From Halostagnicola kamekurae (GTDB lineage: Archaea > Halobacteriota > Halobacteria > Halobacteriales > Natrialbaceae), in the NCBI RefSeq assembly GCF_900116205.1, contig NZ_FOZS01000005.1, forward strand, positions 28,419-92,418: a stretch of DNA of 64,000 nucleotides, read 5' to 3'. Shown piece by piece: positions 9,748 to 17,858 of this stretch. The position numbers were made by a program, and so were the translations under genes. The notes below the pieces were generated by a model. The model had not been told where the DNA came from. It made no database searches and saw nothing but the letters and a program-made list of their open reading frames with translations. The stretch's first letter is position 1. Every line of letters starts with the position of its first letter.

Positions 9748-9900
9748 CGCTCTTGTGTAGCCCATTGTTGATGTAGAGCTGTCTTGCAATTCTATGCTGG
9801 TTTTGTGGAAATAGACTTTGAGAACAAAGTTACTTATAGGAATAGTTTTGTCCTCACCGTAGTAGTCGCGTCTGTATCAACAATCTCCTACGGAAGAGCG
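9748..9900. mobile_element. MITE-like element, 153 bp, TA-flanked
   Basis: The left end CGCTCTTGTGTAG, continuing to ATTGTTGAT, and the right end, whose complement begins CGCTCTTCCGTAG and continues to ATTGTTGAT, form about 26-bp imperfect inverted repeats. Both ends abut a TA dinucleotide (9746-9747 and 9901-9902), as expected for TA target duplication. No coding capacity is present. A second copy of the design lies at 33963-34128 and a single matching end at 23621. Confidence 0.7.
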
Positions 9901-10121
9901 TAAGTCTATTACATGTCTATCGGTTCGTTTCGGGGAAATCAAATCGATTTCAATAGTAAGATTCGTCTGTGGAGTGGTGGGGAGATTTGTTTGATATTGT
10001 GGGTTAACGTCGAGTATCGGATTCAATTATTTGATTCTTACCGTCACTGAACACTATCTATCCCCACTCATTCTCGAAAGGGCATATCATTAATAGGGTG
10101 GAGCGCTGATATGTGAATTGA

Positions 10122-10556
10122 ATGGTAATCGTTGCAGCTGTGGATCGATCCGATCCACACGAAGGCGTTGTCGAAGAGGCGAACAAATTAGCGGTCGCGT
10201 TCGAAAAGCCGTTACACGTCGTTCACGTCTTAAACCGTGGTTCATTCCTCAAATTAGAACGGGCAAGTGTCGAGAAGGAGGGTGAGTCAGTCCCAGTGGA
10301 TAAAGTACGGTCGATGGCGAAAGAAATCGCGGCGGACGCCACCGACGGCATCACGCCCGATGCAGAAGCAGTCGGATTAGTCGGTGATCCGGCCGATAAA
10401 GTGGTCGAGTACGCTGATCAGAACGACGCCTCGTACATCGTCGTTGGAGGTCGGAAACGATCCCCAGTCGGAAAAGCGCTATTCGGCAGTGTAACGCAGT
10501 CTATATTACTCGACACATCGCGACCGGTGGTTACTATCACGGACGGCAGTAGTTAG
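10122..10556 (+). CDS. Universal stress protein, UspA family
   Basis: UspA-fold protein of 144 residues, the standard single-domain length. It starts MVIVAAVDRSD and carries the ATP-binding signature GGRKRSPVGKALFGSVTQSIL near the C terminus (pattern G-x2-G-x9-G-S), so it is probably an ATP-binding type. Such genes often lie beside transporters and metabolic operons in haloarchaea. A CATTAATA box about 30 nt upstream fits a near-leaderless transcript. It sits alone between convergent and divergent neighbours. Confidence 0.9.
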   Translation: MVIVAAVDRSDPHEGVVEEANKLAVAFEKPLHVVHVLNRGSFLKLERASVEKEGESVPVDKVRSMAKEIAADATDGITPDAEAVGLVGDPADKVVEYADQNDASYIVVGGRKRSPVGKALFGSVTQSILLDTSRPVVTITDGSS

Positions 10557-10662
10557 CATCTGTGCTCGGCGAGTGGACAAGGTATACTATACCATTGTCA
10601 GGCCTGCTATTTTTAGGAATATAATGGTACTCTCGCGAGATGAACCCCTCGATTTGAGGCAG

Positions 10663-11079
10663 TTAGTGGCGGATCGTCGCGTCGCCGTCAAGAACAACCG
10701 TGCCATCAGCGTTCTCGACGGAGATATCCACTTCAGCCGTCATTTCACCGTTATCACTGTCTATCTTGGATACTTTACCGGTTACAATCAGGCTATCACC
10801 AGGTCGAACAGTGTTCACGAAACGAGTACGGAATCGCGTCACTGTCCGTACTGGCACCCACTGCGTGAGCGCAGATGATGCGATTCCGGCAATGAGCATC
10901 CCCGGCGCAATTACTCCATCCTGACCTCCTTGTTTAACGAACTCGTCACTGTGATGAAGTGGATTAAAGTCACCACTCGCACCGAGATACCGAACGATTT
11001 CTGTTCTGCTGAGTTGATCGATCTGAAGAGTGGGCATAGCGTCTCCAACTGAGAGGCTATCGCAATCTAGTGCCTTCAT
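10663..11079 (-). CDS. MaoC-like (R)-enoyl-CoA hydratase subunit, C-terminal type
   Basis: Hotdog-fold protein of 138 residues with the hydratase 2 motif ASGDFNPLHHSDEF followed by GVIAPGMLIAGI. Asp and His in this motif form the catalytic dyad that hydrates enoyl-CoA. It overlaps the preceding gene by four bases (ATGA), and that gene encodes a second MaoC-like half. The pair probably forms a heterodimeric hydratase, as known for split MaoC hydratases (for example mesaconyl-CoA or beta-oxidation types). Confidence 0.85.
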   Translation of the reverse strand: MKALDCDSLSVGDAMPTLQIDQLSRTEIVRYLGASGDFNPLHHSDEFVKQGGQDGVIAPGMLIAGIASSALTQWVPVRTVTRFRTRFVNTVRPGDSLIVTGKVSKIDSDNGEMTAEVDISVENADGTVVLDGDATIRH

Positions 11080-11570
11080 ATGTTGTCACTTCCCCGTTCA
11101 ATTCGGGTTCGCCGTTCAGTAACGACGGTTTCATCGTTTTGGTTCGTGTAGGTCGTCTCTAGCACCGCAAACGTAAGCGTTCGACCGTCACCACCGGTTT
11201 TCTGATAAACGTCAGTAAGTCGCGTGACTCCATCGATCGAATCGCCGACGGTTACGGGTCGTCCGTATTCGTACTCCTGCTCCCCGTGGACGGTCCGCTC
11301 GGGATCGAAGCCGAGATCGAAACCGAAGGAGGAATCATCGTCACCATGCCTATAACGAGGGAAGTAACCTACTCGTGTGAACGTGAGCGGCGCCGGGATG
11401 TCATTGTAACCAGTTTCTTTCGCTGCTTTACGTTCATAGAATACTGGGTTCTGGTTCTTCGTCGCACGTGCAAACTCAGCTACTTTCCCAGCCTCAACAT
11501 TAAGCCCAGTTACCGTCTGACGTCTCTCTCCGACGAGTTCTTGAAGTTCCTGAAGAGATTTTTCGGGCAT
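11076..11570 (-). CDS. MaoC-like hydratase subunit, N-terminal type (FAS1 DH-like)
   Basis: Protein of 164 residues from the ATG at 11570, MPEKSLQELQELVGERR. It shows the N-terminal hotdog pattern: NPVFYERKAAKETGYNDIPAPLTFTRVGYF, where NPxxY and the APxTF block are typical. The catalytic Asp-His dyad is not evident, so this is likely the structural partner of the downstream catalytic half. An upstream in-frame ATG at 11612 would overlap the preceding gene by 37 bp and is less likely. It forms a three-gene operon with the thioesterase and the second MaoC gene. Confidence 0.8.
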   Translation of the reverse strand: MPEKSLQELQELVGERRQTVTGLNVEAGKVAEFARATKNQNPVFYERKAAKETGYNDIPAPLTFTRVGYFPRYRHGDDDSSFGFDLGFDPERTVHGEQEYEYGRPVTVGDSIDGVTRLTDVYQKTGGDGRTLTFAVLETTYTNQNDETVVTERRTRIERGSDNI

Positions 11571-11575
11571 GGTGT

Positions 11576-11974
11576 TCAGAGTTCCTCGTGGTTCTCGATC
11601 CTGCGTCGCCAAGCAGACGGGATTGATTTGGAGTGTCCCCCTGCACGATCATATACTACCTGTATCGTCTCAGCTCTCGCTACGGTTTTTCCGTCCAATT
11701 GGAAGGAGTACTCCATCGTGATACTAGAGGCGCCAAGATTAGTCACCTGTACTTCGATATCTACGGTGTCATCACGAGTAATTTCGTCGGCATAGTCGAT
11801 GGACATGTGGACGATAACAGTGTTGGCTTCTCTGAGGTCGTACTCTAATACTTCCTCGTAATAGCTCGCACGCGCCTCTGCGAGAAAATTTGGGTACTTA
11901 GTATTGTTAACATGGCCCGTCGAATCGATATCTTGAAACCGAACGGGTATCGAGGTGATGTGTGTATCACTCAT
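11576..11974 (-). CDS. Acyl-CoA thioesterase, 4HBT family
   Basis: Hotdog thioesterase of 132 residues from MSDTHITS. The 4-hydroxybenzoyl-CoA thioesterase signature VRFQDIDSTGHVNNTKY is present, with the Asp that activates water. It hydrolyses an acyl-CoA. It is the first gene of a minus-strand operon with two MaoC-type hydratases, with a 5-bp gap to the next start. The box A at 12000-12007 lies about 27 nt before this ATG. Starts at 11980 and 11992 would be too close to the box. Confidence 0.88.
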   Translation of the reverse strand: MSDTHITSIPVRFQDIDSTGHVNNTKYPNFLAEARASYYEEVLEYDLREANTVIVHMSIDYADEITRDDTVDIEVQVTNLGASSITMEYSFQLDGKTVARAETIQVVYDRAGGHSKSIPSAWRRRIENHEEL

Positions 11975-11999
11975 CACCATGTAGTACCTCATCGGCGAG

Positions 12000-12007
12000 T
12001 ATAAATA
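12000..12007 (-). promoter_or_regulatory. Box A of the thioesterase-MaoC operon
   Basis: TATAAATA on the plus strand (TATTTATA on the minus strand) is centred about 27-30 nt before the thioesterase ATG at 11974, giving a leaderless mRNA. Confidence 0.6.
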
Positions 12008-12102
12008 CCGCGGATATAGGGTGAAAACGGCGGCAAACTATCTACAAAGATCCGGAAGCAGTATTCCTATAAATTACTACGCCGTCCCGAGACGATATCC
12101 GT

Positions 12103-13593
12103 CTATGCGGCCCACTTTTCGCGTTGTTTCTTCACAACCGGTCCAAGGGTCAACGCTATGATTGCGATGACGATTAGCAACGAGAGAGGTTGGTTTACGA
12201 AGACCATTAGGGATCCATCGGACAAGACGAGAGATCGCGCAAGATTTTCCTCGGCGATCGGACCGAGGACGATTCCCAACACAAGGCCGATGATCGAGTA
12301 GTTATACTTCTTCATATAGTAGCCGATAATCCCAAGGAGGAACACGGAGAATACATCAAGCCAGTTCACCCTGAGCATATAGCTACCAACGACACCGAGA
12401 ACGATAATCGCGGGAATAATAATATCAGTGTCAACTTTTGTCAGATATCCCATTCGGCTGATGAACGTTAACCCGATCCCCAGAATGATGAAGTTCCCGA
12501 GGAAAAGCGCGAGAAACACCGTGTACGTGGTCGACAGGCCTGAAGAAAACAGGTTCGGTCCCGGTTGAAGGCCATGCATGATGAGCCCACCAAGGAGAAC
12601 TGCAGTCGATCCGCTTCCGGGGATACCGAACGAGAACGTCGGAATGAGCGATCCGGGGATCGTCGCGTTGTTCGCGGACTCTGCCGCGATAACTCCTTCG
12701 TGACTTCCCTCTCCAAACGAATCCGAATCCTTCGAAGAGCGGAGTGCTTCCGCATAAGAGACGAATGTCGATACTGTCGAACCAGCGCCAGGAACGGCAC
12801 CAATACCCATCCCGATGAGACTGGACTTGGCAACTAACAACGGCCGTTCCAACACGGATTTGACTCCAGACTTAATCGAACCACTGAGTTCCGAGGATTC
12901 CTTTGCGACGGTACCCTCTTCACCGGCTAGGTTAATCATTTCTGCAAGTGCGAAGAGCCCGATAAGGGCGGCGACGAAACTTATACCGTCGTAGAGCTGG
13001 TAATAACCGAAGGTATAGCGTTGCTGGGGCACCATTGGTGCGATGCCGACCGTCGCGATGAGAAGGCCGAACATTCCAGAAACGATGCCCTTAGCAAGCG
13101 AACCGCGTGCAACGATGGCAATCATCGAGATACCTAAAAGCGAGATCAGGAAGTACTCGGGCGACCCAAACAGTAACACCATCCGAACGAGGAACGGAGA
13201 AATGAGAACGAGAATAATGATGGTGATGAAGCCGCCGATGGTCGACGAAACAGCCGACATCGCAAGAGCGGTCACTGCCTCTCCCTTTCTGGAAAGAGGA
13301 TACCCGTCAAGTGTCGTGGCTGCGGCGGCCGAGGTTCCAGGAGCATTGAGCAGAATCGCCGCGATACTGCCCCCGTACATTGCACCGCTGTAAATGCTTA
13401 CGAGTAGGATAATCGCATTTACGCCGCTAAGCGGTAGTGTGAGTGGAAGAACGAGCGCCATACCGAGCGATCCACCGATGCCTGGGAGCGAACCGACAAA
13501 AATTCCGAAGAGCACCCCAACCGTCAGCCAGAGGACAGGCTCTCCTGTGGAGATCGTCTGAAGCGCCTCAACGAATGCTGTTGACATCGACAT
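12103..13593 (-). CDS. tctA: Tripartite tricarboxylate transporter permease, TctA family
   Basis: Large membrane subunit of a TTT-type tripartite tricarboxylate transporter: 496 residues with about 12 hydrophobic segments. The family motif around GIFVGSLPGIGGSLGMALVLPL and its internal-repeat counterpart near IGMGIGAVPGAGSTVSTFVSY are visible. The gene starts 3 bp after the TctB stop. With TctB and the TctC binding protein upstream on the same strand it completes the transporter, which uses an ion gradient rather than ATP. Its ligand is unknown; TTT systems take up citrate and many other carboxylates. Confidence 0.93.
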   Translation of the reverse strand: MSMSTAFVEALQTISTGEPVLWLTVGVLFGIFVGSLPGIGGSLGMALVLPLTLPLSGVNAIILLVSIYSGAMYGGSIAAILLNAPGTSAAAATTLDGYPLSRKGEAVTALAMSAVSSTIGGFITIIILVLISPFLVRMVLLFGSPEYFLISLLGISMIAIVARGSLAKGIVSGMFGLLIATVGIAPMVPQQRYTFGYYQLYDGISFVAALIGLFALAEMINLAGEEGTVAKESSELSGSIKSGVKSVLERPLLVAKSSLIGMGIGAVPGAGSTVSTFVSYAEALRSSKDSDSFGEGSHEGVIAAESANNATIPGSLIPTFSFGIPGSGSTAVLLGGLIMHGLQPGPNLFSSGLSTTYTVFLALFLGNFIILGIGLTFISRMGYLTKVDTDIIIPAIIVLGVVGSYMLRVNWLDVFSVFLLGIIGYYMKKYNYSIIGLVLGIVLGPIAEENLARSLVLSDGSLMVFVNQPLSLLIVIAIIALTLGPVVKKQREKWAA

Positions 13594-13596
13594 GGT

Positions 13597-14196
13597 TTAA
13601 CCTACGAACACCCCTGTATTGAGTCGAATATTGAGGATCAGTATAAACAAGTACACAATCGCATAGGACCCAAGCGTCAATCCGATCGTTACGTACCACT
13701 TGTGCCTCACCGCCAACGAATACGCCAGCGCAAATATTGGCGACGCAAATAGGAATCCGATGAGATATGATAACAGCACGTATCCGGCTGTCAGGACGAC
13801 AAGGATGAACCGCTTACTCCGTATTGTACTATCAAGAGAATCAATCTCAGACGGGCCAGTTGTTCCAGCGTCTGAATCTACTCTTGAAGCTTCATTGGCT
13901 GTCTCGGTGGCTTCTCGCTTATTACTCACTTCTTCGACCTCCTCTTCATGCGAGCCAAATATATCTCCGGAATCGTCTGTAAATGCGCGAAGGGGAGCTG
14001 GAAGGTAGCTGCTGAACAAGATCAGGAAAGCGCCGATCGCTGTGGCTGCAGCGCTGAACCTGGGGAATAATCCCGATGGATCTCGAAATGAGGTCGCTTC
14101 AATGAACATGTATGTCGAAGCCACTATCAGTCCGACAAGGAATACATGCTCACCAGTTATTTTTCGAAACGGGTGATCTGGCTGATTGTCAATCAT
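13597..14196 (-). CDS. tctB: TTT small permease subunit, TctB family
   Basis: Small membrane subunit with about four hydrophobic helices: two near residues 20-80 and two near 140-195. An acidic, Ser/Thr-rich loop of about 55 residues (EEEVEEVSNKREATETANE) separates them, an unusually long insertion for TctB and typical of halophilic adaptation. I favour the ATG at 14196 (MIDNQPDHPF). An in-frame ATG at 14250 exists, but a TATAAG box lies between them around 14240. It lies directly upstream of tctA. Confidence 0.8.
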   Translation of the reverse strand: MIDNQPDHPFRKITGEHVFLVGLIVASTYMFIEATSFRDPSGLFPRFSAAATAIGAFLILFSSYLPAPLRAFTDDSGDIFGSHEEEVEEVSNKREATETANEASRVDSDAGTTGPSEIDSLDSTIRSKRFILVVLTAGYVLLSYLIGFLFASPIFALAYSLAVRHKWYVTIGLTLGSYAIVYLFILILNIRLNTGVFVG

Positions 14197-14246
14197 AATC
14201 AAGCACACTCTATCACACAGTCTCGCTTTGATTACCTTATACTTTT

Positions 14247-14454
14247 TCATACCACGGGGAACACATCATGATATCTATTAGTACTCAGTGGAATTGTTTC
14301 ATGGTTGCCAATCCGTTCTTGATAAAGGAGATGTGGTTTGTCCAGACTCGCAATATAACCCTTCGTGTCTGTCCTCATATCGGGTAAGTTTTCGTGGAGG
14401 ATTGCCATCTCCGCGAGGGTCATTGCCTGATAGTTGGGATCAGTAATGATCGTA
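14247..14454 (-). other. Open segment of unknown origin after a transposase relic
   Basis: An open frame continues from the transposase relic with about 70 codons (TDPNYQAMTLAEMAILHENL through SLDKPHLLYQERIGNHETIP). It reads like real protein sequence rather than a shadow, but I do not recognise the family. It may be the 3' remnant of a gene cut by the IS insertion, just before tctB. Confidence 0.3.
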
Positions 14455-14685
14455 CCGACCTTCCCTGAAGGCTGTAGATCGGCCATTTGGATCCAGTTAT
14501 GTACGGTTGTGCGACATCGCTCCCATGCCAGCGAGGATTGAGACGGTATCCGCCAACGGCAGTCCCACAAGATAGTGTTGAATACTGAGTTTTATCGCAA
14601 ACTTGGGTGTTACCTCTTGCTCTATAAACTCCAACTCTGGGAAACCGCTATGTTCTGTGAGGCGGACGGTTTCTTGCATGGACAT
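14455..14685 (-). pseudogene. Transposase N-terminal fragment (haloarchaeal IS6/IS240-like)
   Basis: From ATG 14685 the frame gives FIEQEVTPKFAIKLSIQHYL and LADTVSILAGMG, then a frameshift leads to TTVHNWIQMADLQPSGKVG. This order matches the N-terminal HTH part of haloarchaeal IS6-like transposases (pattern ...LSIQLHLAGLSLSNTVSxLExxG...VHNWVxKADLQP). The catalytic domain is absent. It lies between tctC and tctB, so an IS has been inside the transporter operon. Confidence 0.7.
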
Positions 14686-14865
14686 TAAGAATTGATGTCC
14701 GCTTCATCCCTCAACTTATCTGAATACTATCAGCTACGAGAGGATGAACATTCATGTGACCGTCCAAAATACGGTATTCGATGGCTCAAAGAAAGTCGAA
14801 ATCGGTAACTCATGTAGCACGGCGTCTACCGTTCACGACGACCTTGTCTTGTATAAGACAGGTTA

Positions 14866-15861
14866 TTACTCGCGGAGTTCGTCTAGATCAATTCGATCGT
14901 CAATGCTGAATGCATCTTGAATAGCCTGAGTCGTCTCTTCAGGACCGCGGAAGAGGACTTCGTTACCCGTTTCATCGGACCACTGTTGGACTTCGTCCGA
15001 ATTGATGGCCGCTTCGTATGCATCTGCTAGGGTTTGCACGCGTTCATCGGGTGTCTCGGGCGCGACACTCGCTGTTCGTGTGATTTCCCCAGCGAAGTCC
15101 ACGTCAGCCCATCCCGCATCCGATGTGGTGGGGAGATCAGGGAAAACAGTAGATCCCTGTGTAGTAAGCGCTGCGACCATATCGATAGTCCCTTCGTCGG
15201 CGGCGCCTGCCGCTGCCGAGTCAGTCGCAACACCGGCAGGTATCTCGCCTGATGCAGCCGCCTGTATGGTCGGCCCAGAACCGTCGTAAACAACCCATTC
15301 TCCCCACTCGATGTCTCCCTGATTGCGGAGTTCAATCATCGCAGCATGGTTCGCGGCGCCAAGAGATCCCCCAAAGTCGGACAGTTCTCCGTTCGCGTAT
15401 CGGTTAGCCAGGTCTTCTGGCCCTTCTATTCCGAGTTCCGGGTTTGCGAAGATAACATACGGTGTTCGCCCATACTGACAGACTCCCTTGAGCTTAGAGA
15501 GATCCTCGTTTGTGGGATTAAGGAGCCAGGAGATTCCTGCTGTCGGCAACGTGTGACCGACATGAGTGTATCCATCTGGTTCGGCGACGAAGGCCTCTGT
15601 GATACCAGCTATCGATTCAGCACCGGGGACGTTTTCGATCTGTACGTTGACACCCAGTTCTTCACCAACTGTCGGGAGAATTGCCCGGGCGTAGGTGTCA
15701 GACCCGCCACCTTCACCGTACGGGACAATATGCCGAATATCTTGACTCGGAAATTCTCCGCCACCACTGCCGGAACTCGGTCCGCTAATGCAGCCTGCAA
15801 ATCCAATTGTTGTAGCCGCACCCATACCCCTAATGAGCATTCGCCTGTTGTAATCTACCAT
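14866..15861 (-). CDS. tctC: TTT extracytoplasmic substrate-binding protein, TctC family
   Basis: Binding protein of 331 residues. The N terminus NRRMLIRGMGAATTIGFAGC has a twin-arginine and a lipobox ending in Cys (about residue 24), so it is likely exported by Tat and lipid-anchored. The TctC fold is marked by IRHIVPYGEGGGSDTYARAI and by YTHVGHTLPTAG. A box A lies about 29 nt upstream. It delivers a carboxylate to TctAB; a transposase relic now separates it from tctB. A frameshifted homologue lies at 31630-32579. Confidence 0.92.
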   Translation of the reverse strand: MVDYNRRMLIRGMGAATTIGFAGCISGPSSGSGGGEFPSQDIRHIVPYGEGGGSDTYARAILPTVGEELGVNVQIENVPGAESIAGITEAFVAEPDGYTHVGHTLPTAGISWLLNPTNEDLSKLKGVCQYGRTPYVIFANPELGIEGPEDLANRYANGELSDFGGSLGAANHAAMIELRNQGDIEWGEWVVYDGSGPTIQAAASGEIPAGVATDSAAAGAADEGTIDMVAALTTQGSTVFPDLPTTSDAGWADVDFAGEITRTASVAPETPDERVQTLADAYEAAINSDEVQQWSDETGNEVLFRGPEETTQAIQDAFSIDDRIDLDELRE

Positions 15862-15884
15862 GCAATGAAGTCCAATCAGCGTGT

Positions 15885-15894
15885 GGTATTAAAC
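15885..15894 (-). promoter_or_regulatory. Box A of tctC
   Basis: Minus-strand GTTTAATACC is centred about 28 nt before the tctC ATG at 15861, implying a leaderless or near-leaderless transcript. Confidence 0.55.
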
Positions 15895-16137
15895 ATTATG
15901 GATATTCATGTATGATATCGTAATATTCTGTCCCCTTCTTTATATTACAACATTCAGCACTTTATCACCCCGAAATCAATAGTCACAGGATCCAGCAATG
16001 TGTTGTAGGGTCTCACCTATAAAGATTATATGACTAGGATATAGTGATGGGGGTCTCAAGGACTGTGTGGAATCATTAGATAGCTTCGGGGAAGATCAGT
16101 AAATCGAAGGAGTTGAAGCGAGAAAATTTGGTTGTCC

Positions 16138-16998
16138 ATGACGCAAATCTCCCGCTTCACCAAGCGTTGTGTCTCGGTTGCTCAAAGCGTTACGTGAACG
16201 AGGCGAATCCGCCGCCTCGCAGGGTGGCGGATTCGCCGACTATGCCCTCGTTTCGCTGAATTGTCTCCGGATTTACCTTAATACTCTTATCGAATGACGA
16301 TCGATTTGCTGAAAGAAACGCCACAAATAGCAGGGGAGATCGGCCAAAGCGGCCGATCTCCCCGTACCCTCCACGCTGTGTAAGGCGTTTGACCGGATTG
16401 AGATGAGCGTCTGCCGAGTGCTGCTGCGCCAGTTGGCACAGCTGCGCGTTCTCTCTGAGCATGCTGCGATCGATGCAACGTTCTATGAACGAGACCGTGC
16501 CAGCCGCCATTACTGCCATCGAACGAATTATCGCGTTCAGACGCTCAGAATTACAAAACTCGTCGATCAGCAACGCAAGCTGTGCTCGATCTTCACTGTT
16601 CGACGACGTTAGAAGGTAGCGACGCGGCTCTTTGTGAGCAGATCGCCCGCGTTCTGACGGGCGATCTGCGGTCTCTAGCCGCTGATAAGGGCTATGACAA
16701 GCAACAACTCCGCGACCGACTCCGTGACCTCGACATTCGACCGCTGATCAAACGCCGGACCTTCGCGCCGTACGATCACGCACACAACGCCCGCATTGAC
16801 GAAGATCGGTACGCTCAGAGGTCAATGACCGAAACCGTCAACTCCGCCGTCAAGCGCTCGCTCGGCTACGCCGTGCGAGCGCGTAGCTGGTATCGAGAGT
16901 TCTGTGAAATTGCTCTGATGTGTGCCGTCTACAACATCAAACGCGCTTGTCAAACAGTGAAATACACCGCCTTACAGCGATTCAACAGAGCCGTCTGA
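16138..16998 (+). pseudogene. IS5-family transposase, frameshifted
   Basis: The reading starts MTQISRFTKRCVSVAQ and hits a stop within about 20 codons. Pieces continue in other frames: FADYALVSLNCLRIYL, then an HTH-like middle with HAAIDATFYERDRASRHYC, then an intact C-terminal part from about 16582. The last holds DLRSLAADKGYD and MTETVNSAVKRSLGYAVRAR, the final DDE Glu region (Y..E within YREFCEIALM). Several frameshifts inactivate it. A fragment of the same 3' end lies at 48366-48455. Confidence 0.85.
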
Positions 16999-17003
16999 AG
17001 GGA

Positions 17004-17792
17004 TTAGTATTCCCGATCGAACTCGGGATCACGTCCCTCAATGACTGCATTCACCGCCTCCGTATGCTCGGGATCATTCACACAGTCCCACTGTGCCTCT
17101 AACGCGGCTTGTGTATAGTCCTCGAAACTGTGATTCAGATCGATGAGCTGCTTCGTGTTTTGCATCGCAATCGCCGGTTTGTCGCGGAGTTCGTTTGCCA
17201 ACTTCCGAGCTCGATCCATCGTTTCACCGTCACTCACTGCCTCCACAGCCAACCCTAGGTCGACGGCCTCTGCTGCCTCGATATCACGGCCGGTTAGAAT
17301 AAGTTCTTTTGCCTTACTCTCGCCTACGAGTCGAGGAAGTAGCCACCCTCCACCGTCGCCCGGGACTAGCCCGATATTGATGAATTGTTGGCGAAGGAAC
17401 GTCTCCTCGTTCATTATTCGGAGATCGCATGCAAGTGCGAAGTCGCATCCAGCCCCAACTGCCGGGCCATTCACCGCTGCGATGGTGGGTTTCTGTCCGA
17501 AATAAAGCAGTCGGTTGACGTTCTGAACAAGCCACAGATGTGACCCATACAGGTGTTTTTCTTCTCGATCTTCTCGCCCATCCATCGACGTAACATCTGC
17601 GCCACTACAGAATCCCTTTCCGCGCCCTGAAAGTATGACCGCGTACACCGAATTATTTGTCATGGCCGACTGAAGTGCTTCGTTCAGCTCAAGTAGCGTT
17701 TCTTCGTCAAACGCGTTCATGAGATCAGGCCGATTGATCACTACTTCAGCACGACCGTTGACGATATCGTAGTCAATCTTCGTATATGCCAT
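17004..17792 (-). CDS. Enoyl-CoA hydratase/isomerase family protein
   Basis: Crotonase-fold protein of 262 residues with oxyanion-hole segments GKGFCSGADVTSM and AAVNGPAVGAGCDFALACDLRI. The position of the first hydratase Glu is Asp (GAGCDFAL), and no Glu is evident at the second position (QQFINIGLVPGDGGG). It may therefore not be a hydratase; crotonases with one acidic residue include isomerases, dehalogenases and C-C hydrolases. It is divergent from nothing and lies downstream of the CoA-transferase gene on the same strand. A palindromic operator overlaps its promoter at 17801-17819. Confidence 0.85.
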   Translation of the reverse strand: MAYTKIDYDIVNGRAEVVINRPDLMNAFDEETLLELNEALQSAMTNNSVYAVILSGRGKGFCSGADVTSMDGREDREEKHLYGSHLWLVQNVNRLLYFGQKPTIAAVNGPAVGAGCDFALACDLRIMNEETFLRQQFINIGLVPGDGGGWLLPRLVGESKAKELILTGRDIEAAEAVDLGLAVEAVSDGETMDRARKLANELRDKPAIAMQNTKQLIDLNHSFEDYTQAALEAQWDCVNDPEHTEAVNAVIEGRDPEFDREY

Positions 17793-17800
17793 CGTGAAAT

Positions 17801-17819
17801 ATACGGAAACTTTCCGTAT
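17801..17819. promoter_or_regulatory. 19-bp palindromic operator over the crotonase promoter
   Basis: ATACGGAAACTTTCCGTAT is a perfect palindrome around one central base. On the minus strand, box A (CTTAATACG, 17815-17823) overlaps it and the predicted leaderless start lies about 27 nt downstream at 17792. A protein bound here would block TBP/TFB. One of the two nearby IclR regulators is the obvious candidate, but that is inference. Confidence 0.6.
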
Positions 17820-17858
17820 TAAGCGTTACTGTTTCGGTTATACGACCCGCAATATTGG

